Notes: generated by a model not told the origin, from the letters alone. A stretch of DNA of 12,647 nucleotides from Proteiniphilum sp. UBA4084 (GCA_002383605.1 DFYK01000093.1:1660-14306); one strand, 5' to 3'. Positions 1-7,831 are shown, numbered from the stretch's first letter. A program made the numbers and translations.

Positions 1-11
1 GGCTTTTTCAT
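1..11 (-). CDS. Start of the gene downstream of coaBC (partial)
   Basis: Eleven bases after the coaBC stop, the minus strand reads ATG AAA AAG CC and then leaves the window, giving Met-Lys-Lys and part of a fourth codon. The short gap and same strand fit a second gene of the coaBC operon. An MKK start is typical of exported Bacteroidota proteins. From memory, coaBC in this phylum is often followed by a DUF4835 gene or recN; an MKK start suits the exported DUF4835 type better, but this is inference from position only. With under four codons visible, identity cannot be tested here. Confidence 0.35.
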
Positions 12-22
12 TCAAACACCGT

Positions 23-1264
23 TCACCCGGTATTTGTTGAATTATTGTCGATGGAATGGAGGGGCGAAGTCCCGAAAACAGTGTCGATGATATCTTTTGC
101 GACCTCCTTTTTTGATTTCATACCGAACGATATGTTGTTGCCGTCGCGGGAGAGGATGGTTACTTTGTTGGTGTCGCTGCCAAAGCCGGCGCCTTTGTCC
201 CGCAGGGAGTTGAGGACGATGAAATCGAGATTTTTCTTTCCCAGTTTTTTGAGGGCATTTTGTTCTTCGTCGTTCGTTTCCAGCGCAAAACCGACGAGGG
301 TTTGATGTGCCTCTTTCATGAGGCCGAGCGATGCCGCGATATCGGGATTGGCAGTCAGGGTGAGAATCAGTTCATCCCGATCGTTTCGTTTAATTTTTTC
401 CTGCCATTGCATCGTGGGGCGGAAATCGGCTACCGCTGCCGAAAGGATGGCCGCATCCATCACGGGAAAGGCTCCCACTGTGGCATCCAGCATCTGCTGT
501 GCCGATTCCACGTCGATGCGTCGTATGCCGGGATTTGTTGTCTTCAGGGCTGTAGGGCCGCTAACCAGCCACACCTCGGCCCCCCGTTTTGCACATTCCT
601 CGGCCAGGGCAAATCCCATTTTGCCGGAAGAGAAGTTGCCAATAAAACGGACCGGGTCGATCCGTTCATAGGTGGGGCCGGCGGTAATCAGTATTTTCTT
701 ACCCTCCAGATCATTCTGTATCGCAAAAAACTGCTCGATGAGGGCCACGATATTTTCCGGTTCCTCCATTCGTCCCTTCCCTTCGAGATGACTCGCAAGC
801 TCTCCTTCGGTGGGTTCAATGACGTGTACACCATCGCTTTTCAGCCTTTCAATATTCCGGCCTGTGGTGACATGGCTGAACATATCCAGATCCATTGCCG
901 GCGCCACAAACACCGGCGCCTTCATGGAGAGATAGGTGGTGATCAGCATGTTGTCAGCTACGCCGTTGGCCATCTTTCCAATAGTGGAGGCAGTGGCCGG
1001 CGCCACAATCATCAGGTCGGCCCACAATCCCAGGTCCACATGGCTGTGCCAGGTTCCGTCGCCGGATGCAAAGAACTCACTGATTACAGGCCAGCCCGTA
1101 AGGGCAGACAATGTGACCGGCGTGATAAACTCCCTGCCGGCCGGGGTGATCACGATCTGCACTTCCGCTCCCTTTTTCACGAGTAAGCGGGTGAGAATGG
1201 CCGATTTGTAGGCAGCGATGCTGCCGGTAATCCCCAATACTATATGTTTCCCTTGTAACGACAT
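23..1264 (-). CDS. coaBC: CoaBC: phosphopantothenoylcysteine decarboxylase / phosphopantothenate-cysteine ligase
   Basis: Bifunctional cytoplasmic enzyme of coenzyme A synthesis. The CoaB half joins 4'-phosphopantothenate to cysteine using CTP, and the FMN-dependent CoaC half decarboxylates the product to 4'-phosphopantetheine. The 413-residue length is normal. CoaC spans about 5-180: a glycine-rich FMN loop (GITGSIAAYKS, 11-21), the catalytic histidine in HVDLGLWAD (H75), PAMDLDM (122-128) and the flap end GKGRM (162-166). CoaB spans about 188-400: ITAGPTYERIDPVRFI (193-208), NFSSGKMG (210-217), AAVADF (276-281), NPDIA (306-310) and the lysine-rich KKLGKKNLDFIVLN (339-352). The flap carries ASHLEGKGRM where Escherichia coli has ACGD with the reducing Cys158, and the CoaC half contains no cysteine at all. 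The start at 1264 gives the usual N-terminus. It is transcribed divergently from padR and leads an operon continuing past the window edge. Confidence 0.96.
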   Translation of the reverse strand: MSLQGKHIVLGITGSIAAYKSAILTRLLVKKGAEVQIVITPAGREFITPVTLSALTGWPVISEFFASGDGTWHSHVDLGLWADLMIVAPATASTIGKMANGVADNMLITTYLSMKAPVFVAPAMDLDMFSHVTTGRNIERLKSDGVHVIEPTEGELASHLEGKGRMEEPENIVALIEQFFAIQNDLEGKKILITAGPTYERIDPVRFIGNFSSGKMGFALAEECAKRGAEVWLVSGPTALKTTNPGIRRIDVESAQQMLDATVGAFPVMDAAILSAAVADFRPTMQWQEKIKRNDRDELILTLTANPDIAASLGLMKEAHQTLVGFALETNDEEQNALKKLGKKNLDFIVLNSLRDKGAGFGSDTNKVTILSRDGNNISFGMKSKKEVAKDIIDTVFGTSPLHSIDNNSTNTG

Positions 1265-1281
1265 ATCTTATAAATAAATCA

Positions 1282-1289
1282 CAAATATA
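1282..1289 (-). promoter_or_regulatory. Possible -7 element for coaBC
   Basis: Read on the minus strand this is TATATTTG, matching the Bacteroidota -7 consensus TAnnTTTG. It would start transcription within roughly 10 nt of the coaBC ATG. I found no convincing -33 TTTG at the right distance, so only half of the promoter is visible. Confidence 0.3.
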
Positions 1290-1422
1290 ATTTTTTTTTT
1301 ACGCATACGGGCCCTTTGTCCATAATATCTACATGAATGTCTGGGTCACTGGTTTTTTATTTTATTTTTTTGCATCTAAAGAAATGGAATATTAAATATT
1401 GTTAATTCTATAAAAATATCTG

Positions 1423-1443
1423 GTACTATGCATTGCATAATAC
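1423..1443. promoter_or_regulatory. Imperfect palindrome, candidate PadR operator
   Basis: Perfect half-sites TATGCA and TGCATA flank a single T at 1433. Skipping one mismatched base on each side, GTA and TAC pair again, so nine of ten positions per arm are symmetric over 21 bp. It covers the -33 element and part of the spacer of the padR promoter, where a bound repressor would block RNA polymerase. The core ATG-N5-CAT recalls the ATGT/ACAT-type dyads known for PadR-family proteins. Autoregulation by the adjacent PadR is inferred. Confidence 0.5.
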
Positions 1444-1462
1444 TTTGTTTAATGTATCTTTG
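1432..1462 (+). promoter_or_regulatory. Bacteroidota-type promoter of padR-pspC
   Basis: ATTG (1432-1435) as -33 element, a 19-bp spacer, then TATCTTTG (1455-1462), which fits TAnnTTTG exactly. Expected transcription start is near 1469, about 23 nt before the padR ATG. The -33 element lies inside the 1423-1443 palindrome. Confidence 0.7.
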
Positions 1463-1491
1463 TATTGTAGAAAGAAAATAAAAGAAAAAGC

Positions 1492-1848
1492 ATGAATATC
1501 GAGAATACGCAAAGTCAGATGCGAAAAGGAGTGTTGGAATATTGCATTCTTTCCATCATCAGGCGTGGCGAGGCTTACCCGGGCGACATCATTGACGAGA
1601 TGAAGAGCGCCGGGCTGCAATTGCTGGAGGGGACACTTTATCCCTTATTGAACAGGCTGAAGAATGCAGAAATTCTTACCTATCGCTGGGTTGAGAGCAC
1701 CTCCGGGCCTCCCCGCAAATATTTCCGGCTCACCGAAAAAGGAACTGAATTTTACACCCTGCTCGAAACTACCTGGCAGGAACTGACCACCGGTGTAGCC
1801 ACAGTAACAAGGCAAGATCAACATCCGTCATCAGAACAGATCATCTAA
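1492..1848 (+). CDS. PadR-family transcriptional regulator
   Basis: Small DNA-binding regulator of 118 residues, the length of the short PadR subgroup. The winged helix-turn-helix covers about residues 10-85: MRKGVLEYCILSIIRRGEAY forms the first helices, GDIIDEM (31-37) lies in the helix-turn-helix, LEGTLYPLLNRL (45-56) is the recognition-helix signature, and the wing ends in GPPRKYFRLTEKG (72-84). A short helical C-terminal tail follows, as expected for dimerisation. The next gene starts 15 nt after its stop and encodes a PspC-domain membrane protein, a common pairing in Bacteroidota, so the regulator probably controls that operon including itself. The ligand or signal cannot be read from the sequence. 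The start at 1492 is supported by the promoter 30 nt upstream. Confidence 0.92.
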   Translation: MNIENTQSQMRKGVLEYCILSIIRRGEAYPGDIIDEMKSAGLQLLEGTLYPLLNRLKNAEILTYRWVESTSGPPRKYFRLTEKGTEFYTLLETTWQELTTGVATVTRQDQHPSSEQII

Positions 1849-1863
1849 AAACAGAGTATTCGC

Positions 1864-3891
1864 ATGAAGAAAGTAATCAACATTAATTTTCAGGGGCAGG
1901 TCATTGCCATCGAAGAGACCGCTTATGAGATATTGCAGCGGTACATTGAAAGCCTCCAGGACTATTTTGCGCAGGAAGAGGGTGGCGATGAGATTGTCAA
2001 TGATATTGAAAGCCGTATCGCAGAACTGTTTGGCAACCGGTTGAAGCATGGTATCAATTGCATTACCGATGAGGATGTGGAATCGGTCATTTCCAGCATT
2101 GGGCGGCCCGTAGATTTCGATGCGGACTATCAGGAGCCGGCAGGGCCTCAGTCACATCATTCCGCATCGCAAGGCAGGGCCGAAGAGGCTCCTCATGCCA
2201 AAAGCGACGAACGCCGGTCGCTTTACCGCAACGACAACGATAAGATCATTGGCGGGGTTTGCAGTGGGCTGGCCCATTATTTTAAAATTGATCCGGTCTG
2301 GATGCGCATCATCTTTGTGTTGTTTTTTGGTGTCCTGTTCTGGGTCTACATTGTGTTGTGGATTGTGCTGAAGCCCAAAAAGCTGGAAACAAACGTAACC
2401 AAGCGGCTCTACCGCAATCCCAACGACCGTTTTCTGGGAGGTGTCTGCGGAGGGATCGCCGCCTATTTCAAGATCGACAGCTGGATTCCCCGTGTCCTGT
2501 TTCTGGTTCCCCTGTTGTTCAATCTGATTGGAATCTTCTCCTTTTTCCCGCTGAATCATTTTTTCGATAACTCCCATTTCAGCTGGAACATCAACTCGGG
2601 CATGGTATTGGTATACATTGTGCTGTGGGTCATCATTCCCGAAGCCAAAACAGTGAAGCAGAAGCTGGAGATGATGGGGGAGGAAGAGTACATACAGAGT
2701 ATCCGCGAGAAAGTGAGCGACAATGTGTCCGGCTCCAGAACTCGCCCTGAATCCGAAAGGCCGGTCTATAGAGCCACAGAGAATGTGAAGGAAAAAACTG
2801 CCGCGACGACGGTGGTGAGCGGGCTGACGGATCAAAAAAGTGGTGAAGAGACCCTATCCGAGGATGAGATGCCTCCGCGACCACCCCTAACACCACAGCC
2901 GCCGGTGACACCCGAGCCGCCACGGCCTCCGGTGAGTGAACCGGCCAGATTTACCGAAACATCCCAACCACAGCGTTCCGGATGCCTGAATGCACTGATT
3001 CTCTTTCTGAAGATCATCTTCTTCACCTTTGTCGGCATTTTTGCACTGGTGCTGGTGGCATTGTTTGTCAGCTTCCTGTTTACCGGCGCGCAGTTTATGT
3101 CGTTGAAAGCTTTGTTCATCGATCCCGGTTACGAAACCAACCTGCTCATCCTTGCCTTGTCGCTGATTGTGCTGGTGCCGGTAGTCTCCATCATTATCTG
3201 GATTATCCGGCGGGTAATGAAAACCCGGTCGCGTCCGGTAATCGGCATTGTTGCTTCTCTTCTTTGGTTTGCCGGCCTCGCAGTGGCGGGGGTACTGGCC
3301 AAGAACATCGCAGATAAATACAGTGTGGAAAGCTCGAAAGAGTCGGTCGTTACCCTGGCACCCGTCAATTCCAACAGGCTTTATCTCGACATGCAGCCTT
3401 ACACTGACGATTACGCCGAATTCAGAATGGGATATGGGTTCGACGCCGAGATCGACGAGTTGCCCTATACCACGGTGAACGAAGATTCGCTGCTGTTTAA
3501 AAACATCAATCTGCACATCAGAAAAAGTACGGACTCTCTCTTTCATGTGAGAACCATTGCTGCTTCACGGGGAAAAGATCTTCGTACTGCCAAGGCCGAC
3601 GTAGCCGCGTTCAGCTATCATATCGTGCAGCAGGACTCTCTTCTGTTGTTGCCTGAATTTCTGATGGTGCCCGTGAGCCAGGGTTACCGTGACCAGAGCA
3701 TCACCGTGGAGGTCTCGGTACCCTCGGGAAAAACAGTAGAAGTAAGCGAGGCGCTGGATGAATATAAAAACAACGAGCCGCCCTCGGTTGTCAGGAAAAG
3801 AATCCGAAGTTATTCCCGCACCCAATATCAGGAAAAGCCGGAAACAGCAGAAGGTCAGAAAGGTAGCGTGGTTACATACGACTCACTGTAA
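1864..3891 (+). CDS. PspC-domain membrane protein (two PspC domains)
   Basis: Inner-membrane protein of 675 residues, probably involved in envelope-stress sensing by analogy with PspC of the phage-shock response; its exact role is unknown. Residues 1-90 form an acidic helical N-terminal domain (GGDEIVNDIESRIAELF, 40-56). The first PspC domain is at 117-172 (LYRNDNDKIIGGVCSGLAHYF plus a long hydrophobic helix), the second at 179-259 (LYRNPNDRFLGGVCGGIAAYF, two hydrophobic stretches). A charged linker and a proline-rich segment (about 336-358) follow. Three further membrane helices lie near 375-405, 425-447 and 457-478. The last about 190 residues are soluble with alternating beta-like character, ending in a basic and glutamine-rich tail. 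It is far longer than classical PspC (about 120 residues). Co-transcribed with padR; a terminator-like hairpin follows. Confidence 0.9.
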   Translation: MKKVININFQGQVIAIEETAYEILQRYIESLQDYFAQEEGGDEIVNDIESRIAELFGNRLKHGINCITDEDVESVISSIGRPVDFDADYQEPAGPQSHHSASQGRAEEAPHAKSDERRSLYRNDNDKIIGGVCSGLAHYFKIDPVWMRIIFVLFFGVLFWVYIVLWIVLKPKKLETNVTKRLYRNPNDRFLGGVCGGIAAYFKIDSWIPRVLFLVPLLFNLIGIFSFFPLNHFFDNSHFSWNINSGMVLVYIVLWVIIPEAKTVKQKLEMMGEEEYIQSIREKVSDNVSGSRTRPESERPVYRATENVKEKTAATTVVSGLTDQKSGEETLSEDEMPPRPPLTPQPPVTPEPPRPPVSEPARFTETSQPQRSGCLNALILFLKIIFFTFVGIFALVLVALFVSFLFTGAQFMSLKALFIDPGYETNLLILALSLIVLVPVVSIIIWIIRRVMKTRSRPVIGIVASLLWFAGLAVAGVLAKNIADKYSVESSKESVVTLAPVNSNRLYLDMQPYTDDYAEFRMGYGFDAEIDELPYTTVNEDSLLFKNINLHIRKSTDSLFHVRTIAASRGKDLRTAKADVAAFSYHIVQQDSLLLLPEFLMVPVSQGYRDQSITVEVSVPSGKTVEVSEALDEYKNNEPPSVVRKRIRSYSRTQYQEKPETAEGQKGSVVTYDSL

Positions 3892-3934
3892 AACAACTTT
3901 TTTATCTATTCTTAATAACTTTCATTGTGAATCG

Positions 3935-3965
3935 GGGGGCTGTCTGTGATGGATGGCCCTCTTTT
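3935..3965 (+). terminator. Probable intrinsic terminator of padR-pspC
   Basis: GGGGGC (3935-3940) pairs with GCCCTC (3956-3961), six pairs including one G-U, with a 14-base loop, followed directly by four Ts. It sits 44 nt after the pspC stop and before the next promoter. The loop is rather long, so this is moderate support. Confidence 0.5.
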
Positions 3966-3978
3966 GGTGTAAATCCAA

Positions 3979-3991
3979 AATTTCAGAAATT
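3979..3991. promoter_or_regulatory. 13-bp inverted repeat upstream of the GH92 promoter
   Basis: AATTTC and GAAATT arms around one central A, ending two bases before the -33 TTTG. The position suits an activator or repressor site, but AT-rich palindromes of this size arise easily by chance. Confidence 0.25.
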
Positions 3992-3993
3992 AA

Positions 3994-4024
3994 TTTGAAT
4001 TATTCCTAAGATGGTTTATCTTTG
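3994..4024 (+). promoter_or_regulatory. Bacteroidota-type promoter of the GH92-transporter operon
   Basis: TTTG (3994-3997), a 19-bp spacer and TATCTTTG (4017-4024): a consensus match at both elements. Transcription should start near 4031, leaving a leader of about 67 nt before the GH92 start codon. Confidence 0.75.
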
Positions 4025-4097
4025 TCTTGCCCGATTATCATGAAGGTGAGGTGCCAGTTCTCTTATTGCATGCACCGTACATACTAAAGAAAAGGGA

Positions 4098-6365
4098 ATG
4101 AAACATTCGTTATTATTCAGAAAATCAAACATCCATTATTTCATGTCGGCAGTAGGGATCGCGATCCTGCTGCTGTCATGTTCGTCCGTCCAAAACCAAT
4201 CAGCCAGGGAACCGGTCGATTATGTGAATCCCTACATGGGAAATATCAGTCATTTGCTGGTGCCTACCTTCCCCACCATCCATCTGCCCCACAGCATGTT
4301 GCGCGTGTATCCCGAACGGCGTGATTTCACCGGCGACGTGCTGGAAGGACTCTCCATCGTGGTCACCAGCCACCGGGGAAGCTCGGCATTCAACCTGAGT
4401 CCTTTTTACGAAAGCAGGAAAGAGCTGAAGCCCGTCGTTGCCTACAGTTACGACAATGAAAAGATCACTCCCTATTCTTACTCGGTTTACCTGGATGATG
4501 AGGGAATCTCGGTTGAGTACGGACTTTCTCACCAATCTGCGATCTACGAGCTTCTTTTCGAAAAAGAGGAAGCAGTCAGTGTGGCGCTTAATTCCCGAAG
4601 GGGAGAGCTTACCTGGGACGGGACTGCCTTCTCGGGATTTCAGCTGATCAAGAACGACACGAAAGTATATCTCTACCTGCTACCCGAGCAGTTGCCGGAG
4701 AGTGTATCGCTGTTGGAAGAGGGAACACTGGTGAACAAAACATCCGCAGCCGGCAGAAATGCATGCCTCATCATGAGCTACCCCGCCGGCAGCAAAAAGC
4801 TCACCCTGCGCTATGGAATTTCTTTTATCGATGTAGCGCAGGCACAAAAGAACATGGAGCGCGAATTGAATGGAAAAGACCTGGCTTCTCTCCGTGAAAC
4901 TGGTCGCAAAGTATGGAACGAAGCCTTGAATAAGATTCAGATATCGGGCGGCATGGAAGACGACAAAACGGTCTTTTATACCTCGTTGTACCGCTGCTTT
5001 GAGCGACCGGTATCCATTTCGGAAGATGGACGTTATTACAGTGCTTTCGACGGAAAAATACACGAGGATGGGGGACGCCCGTTTTATACCGACGACTGGA
5101 TCTGGGACTCCTACAGGGCACATCATCCGCTGCGTGTGCTGATTGATCCGGAAAGAGAACAGGATATCCTGCAATCTTTTGTGCTGATGGCAGAGCAGAT
5201 GGAGCATTTCTGGATGCCTACCTTCCCGGAAATTACCGGCGACAGTCGCCGCATGAACTCCAATCATGGTGTCGCCTCGGTGCTGGATGCCCATCGCAAG
5301 GGACTCGACAATTTCGATTTGGAAAAGGCATACCTTGCCGCCAAGGGTGCGATCATGGACAAGACCCTGGCTCCCTGGTCGGGTAAGCCGGCAGGAGAGC
5401 TGGATCAATTTTATAAGGAACATGGATATATACCGGCATTACGCGAAGGGGAGGAGGAAACCATTCCCGAGGTACATGGTTTCGAGCGGCGTCAACCTGT
5501 CGCTGTGACCTTGGGTACCTCCTACGATCAATGGTGTCTGGCTCAGCTGGCGAAAGAGCTGGGACTGACAGATGATTATAACTATTTTATGGAGGCATCC
5601 TTTAACTATCGCAACCTCTACAACAAGGAGACCGGTTTTTTCCATCCCAAAGATAAAAACGGAGCATTCATCCAGCCCTTCGACTATCGCTATTCCGGCG
5701 GAATGGGTGCACGGGGTTACTATGGAGAAAACAACGGATGGATTTACCGTTGGGATGTACAACACAATATTCCCGACTTGATCGACCTGATGGGAGGAAA
5801 GGAGCAGTTTGTCCACAATCTGGATCAGATGTTTGTCACACCTTTGGGAAAGAGCAAGTATGATTTTTACAGTCAGCTGCCCGACCATACCGGCAACGTG
5901 GGACAATTCTCCATGGCCAATGAACCCTCCCTGCACATCCCTTATCTGTATAACTATGCCGGTGCACCCTGGAAGACCCAGAAACGAATCAGAAACTTGA
6001 TTCACGAGTGGTTTCGCAACGATCTGATGGGTGTGCCCGGAGATGAAGACGGGGGAGGAATGTCTTCTTTCGTCGTCTTCTCGCAGATGGGCTTTTATCC
6101 TGTCACGCCAGGAAGTCCGGAGTACAGCATCGGCAGTCCCTTCTTCAATCATGTCCGGATTGATCTGGGAAATGGGAATTTTTTTGAAATTGAAGCGGTC
6201 AACAATGCGCCTGAGAATAAATATATTCAGTCGGCCATATTGAACGGGAAGCCCATGAACAAGCCCTTCATCCACCACGACGAGATCATGAAAGGCGGAA
6301 AGCTTGTGTTTGAAATGGGTGACAAAGCCAACCGGAACTGGGGAATAGAAAACAAAGTAAAATAA
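4098..6365 (+). CDS. GH92 family glycosidase (putative alpha-mannosidase), lipoprotein
   Basis: Exported enzyme of 755 residues in glycoside hydrolase family 92, whose known members are calcium-dependent exo-alpha-mannosidases. A lipoprotein signal precedes C28 (LLLSC). Family signatures: WDSYRAHHPL (336-345); GENNGW (543-548) with E544 in the place of the catalytic acid; GQFSMANEPSLHIPYLYNYAG (602-622); GDEDGG (648-653) with D649 and D651 matching the base pair of aspartates; MGFYPVTPGSPEYSIGSP (664-681). The N-terminal segment VNPYMGNISHLLVPTFPTIH (43-62) lacks the usual glycine-rich GTGGHGH-type motif, so this is a divergent subfamily and mannose specificity is uncertain. No obvious acidic surface-export signal follows the lipid cysteine. 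The next gene, a sugar symporter, begins 11 nt downstream, suggesting that the released monosaccharide is imported. Confidence 0.9.
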   Translation: MKHSLLFRKSNIHYFMSAVGIAILLLSCSSVQNQSAREPVDYVNPYMGNISHLLVPTFPTIHLPHSMLRVYPERRDFTGDVLEGLSIVVTSHRGSSAFNLSPFYESRKELKPVVAYSYDNEKITPYSYSVYLDDEGISVEYGLSHQSAIYELLFEKEEAVSVALNSRRGELTWDGTAFSGFQLIKNDTKVYLYLLPEQLPESVSLLEEGTLVNKTSAAGRNACLIMSYPAGSKKLTLRYGISFIDVAQAQKNMERELNGKDLASLRETGRKVWNEALNKIQISGGMEDDKTVFYTSLYRCFERPVSISEDGRYYSAFDGKIHEDGGRPFYTDDWIWDSYRAHHPLRVLIDPEREQDILQSFVLMAEQMEHFWMPTFPEITGDSRRMNSNHGVASVLDAHRKGLDNFDLEKAYLAAKGAIMDKTLAPWSGKPAGELDQFYKEHGYIPALREGEEETIPEVHGFERRQPVAVTLGTSYDQWCLAQLAKELGLTDDYNYFMEASFNYRNLYNKETGFFHPKDKNGAFIQPFDYRYSGGMGARGYYGENNGWIYRWDVQHNIPDLIDLMGGKEQFVHNLDQMFVTPLGKSKYDFYSQLPDHTGNVGQFSMANEPSLHIPYLYNYAGAPWKTQKRIRNLIHEWFRNDLMGVPGDEDGGGMSSFVVFSQMGFYPVTPGSPEYSIGSPFFNHVRIDLGNGNFFEIEAVNNAPENKYIQSAILNGKPMNKPFIHHDEIMKGGKLVFEMGDKANRNWGIENKVK

Positions 6366-6376
6366 TTTGAAATCAA

Positions 6377-7774
6377 ATGGCAAAACAATACAACAAAGCC
6401 TATATTTTTGGCATTACCCTGGTAGCCACGTTGGGGGGATTGCTTTTCGGATACGATACGGCCGTGATATCGGGAGCGGAGAAATCGATTGAAGCCTATC
6501 TGATCAGACCATTGGGACTGAATTCGTTGATACATGGCGCCACGGTCTCGAGCGCTTTGATCGGATGTATCCTTGGCGGGATCATTTCAGGACTTTTATC
6601 AAACCATTGGGGCCGGAAGAAAACATTGATATTTGCTTCCCTGTTATTTTTTGTCTCCGCTTTGGGTTCCGGCTATCCCGAGGCATTCTTCTTCACCAAG
6701 GGAGAACCCTCCATCACCTTGCTACTGACATTCAATTTCTACCGGGTTATCGGAGGAATTGGCGTTGGTTTGGCATCGGCTGTCTCTCCCATGTACATCA
6801 GTGAAATTGCACCTGCAAATATCCGGGGACGTCTGGTATCGTTCAACCAGTTTGCCATCATCTTCGGCATGTTGGTGGTCTACTTCGTCAACTGGGGGAT
6901 CGCTCTTGGACAAAGTATCGAATGGATCAACGACATTGGCTGGCGATATATGTTCCTTTCCGAATCCATTCCGGCCGCCTTGTTCGGCATCCTGTTATTT
7001 TTTGTTCCGGAGACACCGAGATACCTTCTCCTTTCAAATAAAGACGAGAAGGCGCAGTCGGTGTTAAAGAAGCTCTACGCAGACAGGGAAATGTCGCAGA
7101 CCATTTTTCAGGAGATAAAACAATCCGTCGGGCAGGCCACAAGCCGGGGAAAACTATTTTCCTATGGCAAAGTAGTGATTGTGATCGGCATCCTGCTCTC
7201 CGTCTTTCAACAGTTTGTCGGCATCAATGTGGCGCTGTATTATGCGCCGCGCATTTTTGAGAGCATGGGCGCGGCAAAAGATGCATCCATGCTCCAGACC
7301 ATCATCATGGGGCTGGTGAATGTTCTCTTTACGGTGGTAGCGATCCTGACCGTGGATAAGTGGGGCAGGAAACCGTTGCTCATCACCGGTTCCATCGGCA
7401 TGGCGGTCGGCATGTTTGCCATCTCCGTGTTGGCATTCAACGACATCATCGGCATCAGTACGCTGGTGTTCATCATCATTTACACTGCTTCGTTCATGAT
7501 GTCGTGGGGCCCGATATGTTGGGTGTTGATCTCCGAAATCTTTCCGAATAAGATCAGGGGACAGGCCGTTGCCGTTGCCGTGGCTTTTCAATGGTTTGCC
7601 AACTACCTGATTTCCTCCACCTATCCTGCCATGATGGAGTTCAGCGGAGGGATGACCTACGGCTTTTATGGACTCATGGCCATCCTGTCCGCGCTCTTTG
7701 TCTGGAAAATGGTTCCCGAAACCAAAGGGAAATCATTGGAGGAGATGGAGAAATTATGGGTAAAGAAAAAATAA
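6377..7774 (+). CDS. xylE: XylE-like sugar:H+ symporter (MFS sugar porter)
   Basis: Twelve-helix inner-membrane transporter of the major facilitator sugar-porter family, 465 residues, close in sequence to the D-xylose:proton symporter XylE. Visible signatures: LLFGYDTAVISG (22-33), where D27 matches the proton-coupling aspartate of XylE; NHWGRKK (76-82) between helices 2 and 3; PETPRYLL (211-218) at the end of the N-terminal half; FQQFVGINVALYYAP (277-291) with sugar-binding Q278, Q279 and N284; DKWGRKPLL (327-335); WGPICWVLISEIFP (377-390) with W377; and the terminal PETKGKSLEEME (447-458). The xylose-binding positions look conserved, but the actual sugar is not proven: the GH92 partner would suggest mannose or a related sugar. 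Co-transcription with GH92 is expected, since no terminator lies in the 11-nt gap. Confidence 0.9.
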   Translation: MAKQYNKAYIFGITLVATLGGLLFGYDTAVISGAEKSIEAYLIRPLGLNSLIHGATVSSALIGCILGGIISGLLSNHWGRKKTLIFASLLFFVSALGSGYPEAFFFTKGEPSITLLLTFNFYRVIGGIGVGLASAVSPMYISEIAPANIRGRLVSFNQFAIIFGMLVVYFVNWGIALGQSIEWINDIGWRYMFLSESIPAALFGILLFFVPETPRYLLLSNKDEKAQSVLKKLYADREMSQTIFQEIKQSVGQATSRGKLFSYGKVVIVIGILLSVFQQFVGINVALYYAPRIFESMGAAKDASMLQTIIMGLVNVLFTVVAILTVDKWGRKPLLITGSIGMAVGMFAISVLAFNDIIGISTLVFIIIYTASFMMSWGPICWVLISEIFPNKIRGQAVAVAVAFQWFANYLISSTYPAMMEFSGGMTYGFYGLMAILSALFVWKMVPETKGKSLEEMEKLWVKKK

Positions 7775-7784
7775 TCACAAAAAT

Positions 7785-7817
7785 ATTGGTTTTCGTTTAA
7801 AAAAACTTCTATCTTTG
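7785..7817 (+). promoter_or_regulatory. Promoter of the tRNA-Leu pair
   Basis: ATTG (7785-7788), a 21-bp spacer and TATCTTTG (7810-7817). Expected start near 7824, about 79 nt before the first tRNA. The -7 octamer is identical to those of the padR and GH92 promoters. Confidence 0.65.
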
Positions 7818-7831
7818 CATCCGCAAATAAC

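Noticed and set aside
260..1186. Long open frame (308 codons) on the plus strand opposite coaBC
   Set aside because: It is the antisense shadow of a clearly functional coaBC; the translation is rich in Cys, His and Gly and shows no domain.
1291..1300. Run of ten Ts as a terminator
   Set aside because: No GC-rich stem precedes it on the plus strand, and it lies between divergent genes where no transcript should end.
2152..3546. Several antisense and out-of-frame open frames within the pspC gene
   Set aside because: All overlap the well-supported PspC protein and have low-complexity or shadow composition.
5439..6383. Open frame of 314 codons on the minus strand opposite GH92
   Set aside because: The sense strand carries all GH92 signatures; the antisense translation has no recognisable family and results from the codon bias of the real gene.
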